Source: Paenibacillus sp. FSL R7-0337
Lineage (GTDB): Bacteria; Bacillota; Bacilli; Paenibacillales; Paenibacillaceae
Length of the DNA stretch: 64,000 bases
Assembly: GCF_037969875.1 (NCBI RefSeq)
Contig: NZ_CP150218.1
Location: forward strand, 2,542,001 to 2,606,000
Direction of reading: 5' to 3'
The translations under genes were made by a program, and so were the position numbers. The notes below the pieces were generated by a model. It made no database searches, was not told the origin of the DNA, and saw nothing but the letters and a program-made list of their open reading frames with translations. Below, one piece after another: positions 55,362-64,000 of this stretch. Position 1 is the stretch's first letter. The number at the start of each line of letters is the position of its first letter.

Positions 55362-55541
55362 CGCTTTCGCACCTCCCATGGTTCATAAGTAGTGTCATAT
55401 GCATTCATTCTAACAAAAGCCGCATGAAAACACCAACAACCCGTGTCCGCAATTGGCGTTATTGGCATGCTCACCCATCGGTATGTAGTATTCGCTGAAC
55501 ATTCGTGTCCTATGCCGCTGCTCTCCCTTCTTCATCCACTC

Positions 55542-55576
55542 AAAAAAATCCCCCGGCGCTTGCCCGCCAGGGGATT
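55542..55576 (-). terminator. Terminator between lonB and lonA
   Basis: On the minus strand, AATCCCCTGGCG pairs with CGCCGGGGGATT (one mismatch), followed by T residues. It ends the lonB transcript 20 bp after its stop. Confidence 0.85.
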
Positions 55577-55595
55577 CCTTCACACTGTGCCTGTC

Positions 55596-57305
55596 TTACC
55601 CGGGCATACTCTCGCCCGAAGCATCCGCCTTCAGAAGTGAAGGCGCTGAAGAGAAGGTCTCGCCGGATACGGCGGGCATTCTGATGTCTGCCGTATCCGT
55701 GCCGAACAGGTGGCGGAACACTTCCTCCACCGTGTCCACCGGAATCACCTGCAGCGCGCCGAGATCGGCGAACAGCGACTGCCAGTTCTCCTTCGGGATC
55801 AGCACGGTCGTTGCTCCCGCCTGGAAGGCAGCCTCCACCTTGGCGACCACGCCGCCGACCGGCTTCACCCGGCCATGGATACCGACCTCCCCGGTGATTG
55901 CCACCGTGTTGTCCACCGGCAGGTGCCGGATGGCAGAGACAATGGCCACCGCCATGGCCACCCCGGCGGACGGGCCGTCAATCGGCGTCCCTCCGGGGAA
56001 GTTAATGTGCAGGTCATACTTGTCCGGCTCCAGCTTCATGGAGCGCAGGACGGTCAGCACATTCTCGATGGAGCCCCGGGCCATGCTCTTGCGACGCACA
56101 GTCCGCGAGCCGCCGCGTGTCTCCTCTTCATCGACTACCCCGGTGATATTCAGCCTGCCCGGCCCGTTAAGGGCGGGCGCGGCTGAGACCTCAATCTCCA
56201 GCAGCGTGCCCATGCCGGGCCCGTAGACGGCAAGGCCATTGACCAGTCCGACCTGCGGAGCGGAAGGGATTTTGCGCTCCGTCCGCAGCGGCAGCTGGCT
56301 GCTGCTGGCGACCCATTCCACTTCCGCAGCGCTAAGTGTGTCCCGGCCTTCGGTCAGCGCAAGACCCGCAGCCAGCTGAATCATATTTACAGCCTCACGG
56401 CCGTTCGTAGCATACTGCTGCACGACCTCCACCGCTTCGGGGCTTGGCTTCAGCCCGATCTTCTGAACGGCATCCCGTCCGATCACGGCAATCTCCTCCG
56501 GCAGCAGCGGACGGAAATAAATCTCCATGCAGCGCGAACGCAGCGCAGGCGAGATCTCATCCGGCGACCGTGTCGTGGCTCCGACCAGCCGGAAATCTGC
56601 AGGCAGGCCATTTTGGAAGATATCATGAATATACGCTGGTGTATTACTGTCCTCCGAGTTGTAGTAGGCGCTCTCCAGCAGCACCTTACGGTCTTCCAGC
56701 ACCTTCAGCAGCTTGTTCATCTGAATGGGATGCAGCTCGCCAATCTCATCGAGGAAGAGAATTCCCCCATGTGCCTTGGTTACTGCGCCCGGCTTCGGCT
56801 GCGGGACTCCGGCCACGCCCATGGCCCCCGCTCCCTGATAGATCGGATCATGCACGGACCCGATTAGCGGATCGGCAATTCCGCGCTCGTCGAAGCGCGC
56901 CGTAGTGGCATCGATCTCGGTGAATTTGGCGTCACGCTTGAACGGCGACAACGCATTCTTCTTCGCTTCCTCCATAACCACCCTCGCCGCTGCCGTCTTG
57001 CCCACACCCGGCGGCCCGTAGATAATCACATGCTGCGGATTGGCACTGCACAGCGCGGCCTTCAAGGCGCGCAGCCCGTCCTTCTGTCCGACGATATCGT
57101 CGATAGAGGCGGGGCGTGTCTTTTCTGAGAGCGGCTTGGTCAGTGAGATCATCCGCATCTTCCGCAGCTTATCCAGCTCCTTGCGCGATTCCCGGTCCAC
57201 CGCCGTCTTGTTCGTCTTCTGTCCCCGCAGCAGATTCCAAAAATAAACGCCGATGACCAGCGCGAAAAAGAGCTGCACGACCATCAGCAATATACTTAGT
57301 TCCAT
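55596..57305 (-). CDS. lonB: ATP-dependent protease LonB
   Basis: 569 residues with an N-terminal membrane-like hydrophobic segment (LSILLMVVQLFFALVIGVYF), as in Bacillus LonB. AAA+ motifs are [18 protein letters not shown] and GGILFLDEIGELHPIQMNKL. The protease domain shows GTPIDGPSAGVAMAVAIVSA (catalytic Ser) and VKPVGGVVAKVEAAFQAG (Lys). Strong GGAGG 7 nt before the ATG. In sporulating Bacilli LonB acts in the forespore. It is divergent from the germination operon, about 190 bp apart, where both promoters must lie. Confidence 0.95.
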   Translation of the reverse strand: MELSILLMVVQLFFALVIGVYFWNLLRGQKTNKTAVDRESRKELDKLRKMRMISLTKPLSEKTRPASIDDIVGQKDGLRALKAALCSANPQHVIIYGPPGVGKTAAARVVMEEAKKNALSPFKRDAKFTEIDATTARFDERGIADPLIGSVHDPIYQGAGAMGVAGVPQPKPGAVTKAHGGILFLDEIGELHPIQMNKLLKVLEDRKVLLESAYYNSEDSNTPAYIHDIFQNGLPADFRLVGATTRSPDEISPALRSRCMEIYFRPLLPEEIAVIGRDAVQKIGLKPSPEAVEVVQQYATNGREAVNMIQLAAGLALTEGRDTLSAAEVEWVASSSQLPLRTERKIPSAPQVGLVNGLAVYGPGMGTLLEIEVSAAPALNGPGRLNITGVVDEEETRGGSRTVRRKSMARGSIENVLTVLRSMKLEPDKYDLHINFPGGTPIDGPSAGVAMAVAIVSAIRHLPVDNTVAITGEVGIHGRVKPVGGVVAKVEAAFQAGATTVLIPKENWQSLFADLGALQVIPVDTVEEVFRHLFGTDTADIRMPAVSGETFSSAPSLLKADASGESMPG

Positions 57306-57493
57306 AGGTCACCCTCCTGTATCCTTCCGTCTGCCTATTCTGTATTCAGCTACTACTAGGTAGTATAGCCGTTTCAGACATTCGTAAACTCCCGCAACAA
57401 AAAAACCGGATCCCATTCTCCTTCCGCACTCATAGATTGCATAGGATTTCCACAAACGGAAAGACTATACCGGATGACTGGAGGCGAATGACC

Positions 57494-58957
57494 ATGACAC
57501 AGATGTATAATACTGTAAATACACAGGAGAAGCTGCCGCAATCCCTGTCCGCCATATTAGAAGGACTACAAAGCCGCCTGGGCAAAAGCACAGATATCAT
57601 CTACCGGTTCATCACCCTCGGCCCTTCGTCCGCTGTAATTGTATTCATTGAAGGACTCGCAGATCCGCAGGAGATGATCCAGGCCATTCACGAGGATTCC
57701 AGTCTGTATCAACAGTTCAGCCAGCCTCAGCCAGAGAGCTGTCTGAAGCTGCTGCAGGAACGGACGCTCTCCCTCGGTAAGGTCGGGGAGGTCAGTAATT
57801 ACACGGAGGTAGAACGCGAGCTGCTCGCCGGTAACTCGATCCTCATCATTGACGGAGCTCCGAAGGCGCTGTCTGCCGGAACGGAAGCGCTGAAGCAGCG
57901 GGCAGTGGAGGATGCCGGCTCACAATCCGTTGTAAGGGGGCCGCGTGAAGGCTTCACGGAATCCCTGCGTGAGAATACCGCCCTGATCCGGCGGAGAATC
58001 CAGAACCCGAAGCTGCGCATTGAAGAGAGAACCCTCGGGGAACAGACGCAGACGAATGTAGCTGTAATGTATATAGAAGGCAATGTAGATCCCGGGGTGC
58101 TGACCCAGCTGCGCAGACGGCTGGATGAGGCCAAGCTGGACAGTGTACTGGAGAGCAATTATATCGAGGAGATGATTCAGGACCCGCAATACAGCCCTTT
58201 TCCGACGGTCTATAACACGGAACGCCCGGATTCCGCCGCATCAGCACTGCTGGAAGGACGGATCACTATCCTGGTTGAGGGTACGCCGTTTGTGCTCATC
58301 GTTCCTGCCTTATTCGTACAGTTCTTCCAATCCAGTGAGGATTACTATCAGCGGAGCGATTTTGCCAGTCTGGTCCGCATCCTCCGTTATTTCTGCTTCA
58401 CTGTAGCACTTCTGACCCCGGCCTTTTATATTGCGATCACCACCTTCCATCAGGAGATGATTCCGACGACCCTGTTGGTCAGTCTGATCGGGCAGCGTGA
58501 AGGCATTCCGTTCCCGGCATTTCTCGAAGCCTTCCTGATGGAGATCACCTTCGAGATTCTGCGTGAGGCCGGTATCCGCCTGCCCAAATCAATGGGCCAG
58601 TCCGTATCTATCGTAGGTACGCTGGTTATTGGCCAGGCTGCGGTGGATGCAGGGCTAGTCTCGGCTGCTATGGTCATCGTCGTCTCCATTACAGCCATAT
58701 CCAACTTCGCCCTTCCCGCCTTCAACATCGGGATCTCGGTACGGATTCTGCGCTTCGTGATGATGGGGATTGGCGCTTCCTTCGGCCTATACGGGATTGT
58801 TGTCGCTTTGATTATTCTGGGTCTCCACTTATGCAGCCTGGAATCCGTAGGTGTTCCTTACATGACTTCCTTCGCCCCCTGGCAGTGGCTTAGCCAGAAG
58901 GATAGCCTCATAAGGCTGTCAAGACGCAATATGAAGAAGTATACCGGGCATAACTGA
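57494..58957 (+). CDS. Spore germination protein, GerA family (A subunit)
   Basis: 487 residues from the ATG at 57494 (GGAGG 9 nt upstream; two nearby ATGs in frame exist). The N-terminal soluble domain contains DIIYRFITLG, LIIDGAPKALSAG and RGPREGFTESLRENTALIRR, the conserved GerA block. About five membrane helices follow in the C-terminal half, with SLIGQREGIPFPAFLEAFLM and the MSFAPW-like end. GerA proteins form the ligand-gated channel of nutrient germinant receptors in the spore inner membrane. First gene of an A-C-D-B operon. Confidence 0.94.
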   Translation: MTQMYNTVNTQEKLPQSLSAILEGLQSRLGKSTDIIYRFITLGPSSAVIVFIEGLADPQEMIQAIHEDSSLYQQFSQPQPESCLKLLQERTLSLGKVGEVSNYTEVERELLAGNSILIIDGAPKALSAGTEALKQRAVEDAGSQSVVRGPREGFTESLRENTALIRRRIQNPKLRIEERTLGEQTQTNVAVMYIEGNVDPGVLTQLRRRLDEAKLDSVLESNYIEEMIQDPQYSPFPTVYNTERPDSAASALLEGRITILVEGTPFVLIVPALFVQFFQSSEDYYQRSDFASLVRILRYFCFTVALLTPAFYIAITTFHQEMIPTTLLVSLIGQREGIPFPAFLEAFLMEITFEILREAGIRLPKSMGQSVSIVGTLVIGQAAVDAGLVSAAMVIVVSITAISNFALPAFNIGISVRILRFVMMGIGASFGLYGIVVALIILGLHLCSLESVGVPYMTSFAPWQWLSQKDSLIRLSRRNMKKYTGHN

Positions 58958-58976
58958 CAGAGAGGAGCAACCTACT

Positions 58977-60185
58977 ATGCGTATTCAACAAGCAGTCTGT
59001 CTGCTCCTGTTCTTCAGTCTGGCGGTATTGCCCGGATGCTGGAGCCGCAAGGAGCTGAACGAGCTGGCCGTGGTCATGGCGATGGGAATTGATGCCGCAC
59101 CTGAGGGTTATGCCGTTTCTGCACAGGTGCTGAATTCGGGAGAAGCACGCAGCACAAAAGGAGCAGCAGGCAAAAGCCTGCCTGTTCTTACCTACAAGGC
59201 CGTAGGCCAGACGGTTCCCGATGCCCTCCAGCACATGCTCAGTACGGCTCCGCGTACCCTCTACTTATCCCACATCCGGGTGCTCGTCCTCGGAGAAAAA
59301 CTGGCACGGCAAGGAGTCAGTGACATCCTTGATTTCATCACCCGGAATCATCAGCTCCGCAGTGATTTCTTCCTGGTGGTCGCGAAGAATTCTCAGGCCT
59401 CTGACATTCTGGAGATTAATACTCCGTTCGAGCAGATTCCGGCCAGCTCGCTCTATTCCTCCATTCTGGTCTCGCATAAAAATTGGGCAGCCACCGGCAA
59501 AGTCACCCTGCAGCAGTTCATTCTTGAACTGGAGCGCGGCGGCTCCAATCCGATTATGTCCGGCGTAAGGCTGAACGGCGATGTGTCAGAGGGAGGAACA
59601 ATCAAGAATATTGAATCCATTGTCCCCAAGACTCAGATTGTCCAGGCGGGAATTGCTGTTTTCAAAAAAGACCGTCTGGTCGGCTGGCTGAATGAGAGCT
59701 CCAGTAAAACGCTTAATTACACGCTGAATGAGGTCGATTCCTCGAACGGAATTGTCTCCTGCCCGGATGGGGGCAAGGTCGGATTTATCATCACCCGCTC
59801 GGAGAGCCGCATCCTGCCCCGGCTTAATTCTGCCGGAGAGCCTGAATTCACACTCTCCATCCATGCAGAGTCCGATCTTACGACCGTTAATGGTACCCTT
59901 GACCTCACTAAGCCGGCCAATATAGCGCTGATCGAGACCCGGATTGAGAATAAGTTCATTAACAACATGGAGGGGAATATCCAGAGCGTACAGCAGGATT
60001 ATAGTTCGGATATCTTCGGCTTCGGCGAAGCACTACACCGCAAATATCCCCGGGTATGGAAGAAGTACCGTGATGGATGGGATGACCATTTCAAGCATGT
60101 GAAGGTACGAATCGCATGCAAGTTACAGATCCGGCGGATTGGTTCCATTGTTCAGCCGCAGAGAAGGGAGATGGAGCTTAAATGA
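58977..60185 (+). CDS. Spore germination lipoprotein, Ger(x)C family (C subunit)
   Basis: 402 residues. Signal peptide with lipobox LPGC (Cys at about residue 21), followed by the family's WSRKELNELAVVMAMGIDA. Further landmarks are PRTLYLSHIRVLVLGEKLAR, QLRSDFFLVVAKN and a C-terminal GEALHRKYPRVWKKYRDGWD. GerC subunits are lipid-anchored on the outer face of the spore inner membrane next to GerA and GerB. A GAGAGGAG site precedes the ATG. The end overlaps the next gene by 4 bp (ATGA). Confidence 0.94.
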   Translation: MRIQQAVCLLLFFSLAVLPGCWSRKELNELAVVMAMGIDAAPEGYAVSAQVLNSGEARSTKGAAGKSLPVLTYKAVGQTVPDALQHMLSTAPRTLYLSHIRVLVLGEKLARQGVSDILDFITRNHQLRSDFFLVVAKNSQASDILEINTPFEQIPASSLYSSILVSHKNWAATGKVTLQQFILELERGGSNPIMSGVRLNGDVSEGGTIKNIESIVPKTQIVQAGIAVFKKDRLVGWLNESSSKTLNYTLNEVDSSNGIVSCPDGGKVGFIITRSESRILPRLNSAGEPEFTLSIHAESDLTTVNGTLDLTKPANIALIETRIENKFINNMEGNIQSVQQDYSSDIFGFGEALHRKYPRVWKKYRDGWDDHFKHVKVRIACKLQIRRIGSIVQPQRREMELK

Positions 60186-60394
60186 ATTGGAACTGGCTGC
60201 TGCTCCTGTTCCTGCTGATCACTGCTCTGATGCAGCTTCCCCGGTTGATCCGGCTGCGTTCTCCACAGGATACGACGATCTTCTGCACACTCTGGCTGCT
60301 TGCAGCTTCAATCACGATTGCCGACATGGCAGGTTCCACTCTGATTCGGCCTTTGGACTGGGTCAATGGCATCATCAAGCTACTCTCCTTGTAA
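60182..60394 (+). CDS. Small two-helix membrane protein of the germination operon (GerD-subunit-like)
   Basis: 70 residues with two hydrophobic helices (WLLLLFLLITALMQL and LWLLAASITIADMAG) separated by a short basic loop. The start overlaps the GerC stop by 4 bp, so translation is coupled. Small two-helix proteins of this size, called D subunits, are found in several ger operons of Bacillus and modulate receptor activity. I assign it by size, topology and position only. Confidence 0.7.
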   Translation: MNWNWLLLLFLLITALMQLPRLIRLRSPQDTTIFCTLWLLAASITIADMAGSTLIRPLDWVNGIIKLLSL

Positions 60395-60425
60395 CCATTA
60401 ACTAAACTGAAAGGATGATGGGCCA

Positions 60426-61529
60426 GTGAGCAAGTCCAAGAACCTCTCCTCCTTACAATTATTCATACTGACCTTCGGGCTGATGACAGGAACCTCCATT
60501 CTGGACTTGCCCGGAACAATAACGCAAATCGCCAGAGAGGATGCCTGGATCGCTGCCCTCTTCGCCCTGCTGATCAATCTTATGATGGCACTCTTATGTC
60601 TCGGCCTCTGCCATCTGTATCCGGGCCAGACCCTGTTCGAGATTCTGGAGTCTGTGCTGGGCCGATGGCCGGGCAAGGCGTTATCACTCATCTATTTATT
60701 CTATTTTCTCATCCTTACCAGTGCGCTGCTGGGGGATCTGAGCACCTTCATCACCACAGAGGTTATGCCTGAGACCCCGTCTGAGGCAACCAAACTCATA
60801 TTTCTGCTCGTTCTCGTCATCAGCGCGCGCAAAGGCATCATTATTCTGGGCCGGTTGAGTGAGTTGCTCTTCCCCTGGCTGCTGCTTCTGCTCACGCTGC
60901 TCGTTCTGGCCCTGATCCCTCAAGCGAATTGGACACATATCCGCCCCATTATGGAGGATGGCCCGGGCCCTGTTCTGGCCGCCGGTATTCAGTCCGCCAT
61001 GTTTCAAGAGCCCATTGTATTGATGGGCTTCCTCCCCCTGGTGAAGCTGCCCGCCAAGCGGGCACGGGTCTTGCTCAGCGGAATAATTACCGGCGGGATA
61101 GTCCTCTCCGTACTGACACTGCTCAGCGTACTGGTCCTTGGGATTGAACAGACCTCGAACAGCGTTTATCCGGTATTCGTGCTGGCGAAGACCATTAATA
61201 TTGGCAACGTACTGCAACGAGTTGAAGGAATGTTAATTACGATCTGGATTATGACCTTCTTTATCAAAATCTCCTTGCTCTTTCTGCTGCTCCTACAAAA
61301 TTTCCAGACCGTATTCAGTCTGAAGCGCACCACTCACCTGATCTTTCCTTTGGCGGTTCTGTTGTTCGTCTTCGCCTCCAATATTTATATCAACATGGCC
61401 TATCTCATAGATAGGGTGCAGAATGCCTGGTGGAAATTCGCTGCCATCCACCTCGTATTCATCCCTCTGCTGATATATGGGATTGCGCTGATAAGGAGCA
61501 AGCTGGCTGCCTCGGCAGCCAAGTCTTAA
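60426..61529 (+). CDS. Spore germination permease-like protein, GerB family (B subunit)
   Basis: 367 residues with about ten membrane helices, of the APC transporter superfamily. It starts at a GTG with AAAGGATG upstream. Typical motifs are GLMTGTSILDLPGTITQIAR in helix 1, SARKGIIILGRLSELLFPWL, and MFQEPIVLMGFLPLVK in the middle. The B subunit carries the germinant-binding pocket in this family. Last gene of the A-C-D-B operon; it is convergent with ispG. Confidence 0.92.
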   Translation: MSKSKNLSSLQLFILTFGLMTGTSILDLPGTITQIAREDAWIAALFALLINLMMALLCLGLCHLYPGQTLFEILESVLGRWPGKALSLIYLFYFLILTSALLGDLSTFITTEVMPETPSEATKLIFLLVLVISARKGIIILGRLSELLFPWLLLLLTLLVLALIPQANWTHIRPIMEDGPGPVLAAGIQSAMFQEPIVLMGFLPLVKLPAKRARVLLSGIITGGIVLSVLTLLSVLVLGIEQTSNSVYPVFVLAKTINIGNVLQRVEGMLITIWIMTFFIKISLLFLLLLQNFQTVFSLKRTTHLIFPLAVLLFVFASNIYINMAYLIDRVQNAWWKFAAIHLVFIPLLIYGIALIRSKLAASAAKS

Positions 61530-61564
61530 GACCTGGTTATGCCTATACATTCTTCTATTTAGCA

Positions 61565-61608
61565 AAAAAGCCCTGCCTGTTTGCAGATCATCCGCAAACG
61601 GGCAGGGC
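61565..61608 (-). terminator. Intrinsic terminator after ispG (convergent with ger operon)
   Basis: GCCCTGCC-TGTTTGC and GCAAACG-GGCAGGGC form an almost continuous stem (61570-61608). On the minus strand six T follow directly, so it mainly terminates ispG; on the plus strand the tail is weaker. Confidence 0.85.
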
Positions 61609-61624
61609 GTTGTTATATATAGAA

Positions 61625-62764
61625 TTAGTTCTCTGTACTGCCGATTTGAACCGCCGGAGCAAGTCCCGCGTGGCTACGGCCGGGAATCTCGCCGGTCGCC
61701 TCGAAATGCTCGACAATAATGTCAATCTCCTTCTTCAGCTCGGAGACGAGCTCTGCCTCAGGCACCTTGCGGATCATCTTGCCGTAACGGAACAACAGCC
61801 CTTCTCCGCGCGCACCGGCGATGCCGATGTCTGCTTCTCTGGCTTCCCCTGGACCATTCACCGCACACCCGAGGACAGATACCTTAATCGGCACCTTCAG
61901 CTTGGAGATGTACTCCTCCACTTCGTTCGCAATCGAGAAGAGGTCAATATCCAGGCGTCCGCAAGTCGGACAGGAGATCAGGGTAGCGGCATTCGAGATC
62001 AGACCGAAGGTCTTCAGCAGCTCACGCGCCACCTTCACTTCCTCCACCGGATCAGCACTCAGGGAGATCCGCACCGTACTACCGATACCCATGGAGAGCA
62101 GCGCACCGATCCCGGCCGAGCTCTTCACTGTTCCGGCGAACAGAGTGCCGGATTCAGTGATACCCAGATGCAGCGGATAAGGAATCACTTCTGCAGCTTG
62201 ACGGTAAGCCTCGATGGCCATCGGCACATCGGATGCCTTCAGGGACACGATGATATCGTGGAAGTCCAGCTCTTCGAGAATGCCGATATGGTATAGGGCA
62301 CTCTCAACCATAGCCTCCGGTGTAGGATAACCGTATTTCTCCAGCAGGTGATTCTCCAGTGAACCGGCATTCACACCGATCCGGATCGGTATCCCCTTGT
62401 CCTTACAGGCCTTAACGACAGCTTCCACCTTATCACGGCGTCCGATATTGCCGGGATTGATCCGCACCTTGTCGATGCCGTTCTCAATCGCCAGCAAGGC
62501 CAGCTTGTAATTGAAATGAATATCCGCTACGAGCGGGATATGAATCTGCTTCTTGATTTCCTTAATCGCTGCTGCCGCTTCCTCATTGTTGACCGTTACA
62601 CGCACGAGCTGACAGCCAGCTTCCTCCAGCCGCAGAATCTCGGCCACGGTTGCCTCTACATCGGCGGTCTTGGTCGTACACATGCTTTGGATTGCAACCT
62701 CGTTGTTACCCCCGATAATCACTCCGCCAACATTGACGGGACGGGTCTGGTGTCTCAGGAACAT
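61625..62764 (-). CDS. ispG: (E)-4-hydroxy-3-methylbut-2-enyl-diphosphate synthase (IspG/GcpE)
   Basis: 379 residues from the ATG at 62764, which has GGGGGAG 6 nt upstream and gives the usual family length; longer frames exist. N-terminal TIM barrel ([30 protein letters not shown]). The three cysteines binding the [4Fe-4S] cluster are in [12 protein letters not shown] and [12 protein letters not shown]. It performs the penultimate step of the MEP isoprenoid pathway. It lies between the ger operon and clpX, an insertion relative to the usual clpX-lonB-lonA order. Confidence 0.97.
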   Translation of the reverse strand: MFLRHQTRPVNVGGVIIGGNNEVAIQSMCTTKTADVEATVAEILRLEEAGCQLVRVTVNNEEAAAAIKEIKKQIHIPLVADIHFNYKLALLAIENGIDKVRINPGNIGRRDKVEAVVKACKDKGIPIRIGVNAGSLENHLLEKYGYPTPEAMVESALYHIGILEELDFHDIIVSLKASDVPMAIEAYRQAAEVIPYPLHLGITESGTLFAGTVKSSAGIGALLSMGIGSTVRISLSADPVEEVKVARELLKTFGLISNAATLISCPTCGRLDIDLFSIANEVEEYISKLKVPIKVSVLGCAVNGPGEAREADIGIAGARGEGLLFRYGKMIRKVPEAELVSELKKEIDIIVEHFEATGEIPGRSHAGLAPAVQIGSTEN

Positions 62765-62892
62765 GATTTTCTCCCCCATAACGATCAAAGCTCCACCCTC
62801 TCCGCTCCCGCAGGTCATGCGGGGGTGCGGGAGAAAGTGGAGACCCTGAGCTGTATTGTTAAGCCGGGTCAGGCCGGGTAATGAAGCCTGAC

Positions 62893-64000
62893 TTACGCGC
62901 TTTCTTCTTTTTTCTTATCCTTCTTGAGACTAAGCTCCGGCAGAGACTTCTCCTTAACAACCTGCTCGGTAATGACACAATCCTTAATGTCATCACGTGA
63001 AGGCACCTCGTACATCACATCAAGCATAATGCTCTCAATGATGGCACGCAGTCCACGGGCACCGGTGTTGCGCTTGATCGCTTCCTTCGCAATCGCTTCA
63101 AGAGCAAGCGGTTCGAACTTCAGAGCTACATTATCCATCTCCAGCAGCTTCACATACTGCTTCACGAGCGCATTCTTAGGCTCGGAGAGAATACGTACCA
63201 GGGTGCTCTCATCAAGCGGTTCCAAGGTCGAGATGACCGGCAGACGGCCGACGAACTCGGGGATGAGGCCGAACTTCAGCAGGTCCTCAGGCAATACCAT
63301 GGACAGGTATTCACCGGCCTTGAGGTCCTTCTGTCCTTCCACCGCAGCGTTGAAGCCGATGACTTTTTTGCCGATACGGCGCTTGATCATTTGCTCCAGG
63401 CCGTCGAAGGCACCGCCCACGATGAACAGGATGTTCGTTGTATCGATCTGGATGAATTCCTGATGAGGATGCTTGCGTCCGCCTTGCGGTGGAACCGAAG
63501 CAACCGTACCTTCCAGAATTTTCAGCAGCGCCTGCTGAACGCCTTCACCGGATACGTCGCGGGTAATGGACGGATTCTCGGATTTACGCGCTACCTTATC
63601 AATTTCGTCTATATAGATAATGCCGCGTTCGGCTTTCTCTACATCATAATCAGCCGCTTGAATCAGCTTCAGGAGAATGTTCTCGACGTCTTCACCCACA
63701 TAACCGGCTTCCGTAAGGGAAGTGGCATCTGCAATGGCAAAAGGCACGTTGATGATCTTCGCCATCGTCTGCGCCAGCAGGGTCTTACCGGAGCCTGTAG
63801 GTCCGAGCAGCAGAATGTTGCTCTTCGTCAGCTCCACATCTTCAATCTTGCTCTGGCTGTTCACGCGCTTGTAGTGATTGTATACAGCAACGGAGAGCGA
63901 TTTCTTCGCTTGCTCCTGGCCGATAACATATTGGTCCAAGATATCGCGGATTTCCTTCGGTTTCGGAATATCCTTCATATCCAGCTCTTCCTCGTGGCCA
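62893..64000 (-). CDS. clpX: ATP-dependent Clp protease ATP-binding subunit ClpX (partial, N-terminus off window)
   Basis: The last about 369 codons of clpX; the frame is open to the right edge of the window ([17 protein letters not shown]), so the N-terminal zinc-binding domain lies outside. Visible AAA+ motifs are Walker [14 protein letters not shown], the pore loop [10 protein letters not shown], Walker [10 protein letters not shown], the RKH loop in [10 protein letters not shown], and the IGF loop (KKVIGFNA) that docks on ClpP. The tail is Lys/Glu-rich ([11 protein letters not shown]). ClpX unfolds substrates for ClpP. It is followed by a 128-bp gap before ispG. Confidence 0.96.
   Translation of the reverse strand, partial: GHEEELDMKDIPKPKEIRDILDQYVIGQEQAKKSLSVAVYNHYKRVNSQSKIEDVELTKSNILLLGPTGSGKTLLAQTMAKIINVPFAIADATSLTEAGYVGEDVENILLKLIQAADYDVEKAERGIIYIDEIDKVARKSENPSITRDVSGEGVQQALLKILEGTVASVPPQGGRKHPHQEFIQIDTTNILFIVGGAFDGLEQMIKRRIGKKVIGFNAAVEGQKDLKAGEYLSMVLPEDLLKFGLIPEFVGRLPVISTLEPLDESTLVRILSEPKNALVKQYVKLLEMDNVALKFEPLALEAIAKEAIKRNTGARGLRAIIESIMLDVMYEVPSRDDIKDCVITEQVVKEKSLPELSLKKDKKKEESA

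Overview
The window looks like a chromosomal segment of a spore-forming Firmicute, most likely a Paenibacillus. The reasons are a GerA/GerC/GerB germination operon, a clpX/lonB/lonA/engB block, two S-layer-homology (SLH) proteins, LplB/LplC-type sugar permeases, a YveK/CapB/CpsB tyrosine-kinase capsule system, and a moderately GC-rich native background. That background is interrupted by one clearly AT-rich block. I saw no rRNA, tRNA, CRISPR array or intact transposase.

Layout. (1) 1-9.1 kb: a carbohydrate-uptake and breakdown locus. A lipoprotein binding protein (partial) and two permeases lie on the minus strand, divergent from a large GH94-like phosphorylase and a GH3 beta-glucosidase, followed by a convergent DeoR regulator. 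Two identical 16-bp palindromes flank the divergent promoter region. (2) 9.1-15.3 kb: an intergenic stretch of about 1 kb with an inverted repeat, then a metallophosphoesterase, an EamA transporter and a very large hybrid sensor kinase. (3) 15.3-22.7 kb: a giant SLH surface protein and an aminopeptidase P. (4) 22.7-26.9 kb: a tandemly duplicated HTH-TPR (RRNPP-type) regulator. The distal copy overlaps a 47-codon gene, absent from standard-length ORF calls, that encodes a signal-peptide-bearing propeptide ending in a Gly-rich tail. This is a quorum-sensing receptor/peptide pair. The proximal copy has lost the peptide gene. Debris of a DUF218 gene and of a 50-aa gene lies between the copies.

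(5) 26.9-43.5 kb: an AT-rich, apparently acquired polysaccharide cassette whose left edge truncates the DUF218 gene. It holds a VanZ-like protein, a heparinase II/III-like lyase, a GT2, three decayed genes (beta-helix lyase, Ntn-hydrolase-like, phage tail), and then a minus-strand run: nucleotide-sugar dehydrogenase, Wzx, Wzy, two glycosyltransferases, phosphoglycosyl transferase, SDR, ATP-grasp and DegT aminotransferase. (6) 43.5-51.6 kb: the native part of the same capsule/EPS operon: two accessory envelope proteins, a CapD/PglF-like 4,6-dehydratase, the BY-kinase CapB, its YveK adaptor, an SLH protein and the CpsB phosphatase. CapD plus DegT plus ATP-grasp plus phosphoglycosyl transferase suggests an N-acylated 4-amino sugar starting the repeat unit. 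(7) 51.6-64 kb: a conserved protein of unknown role, EngB, LonA, LonB, the germination operon on the opposite strand, IspG and ClpX (partial).

Start codons were moved from the longest possible reading frame wherever a good ribosome-binding site supported a downstream start. All functional names come from motifs read by eye; no database search was run.
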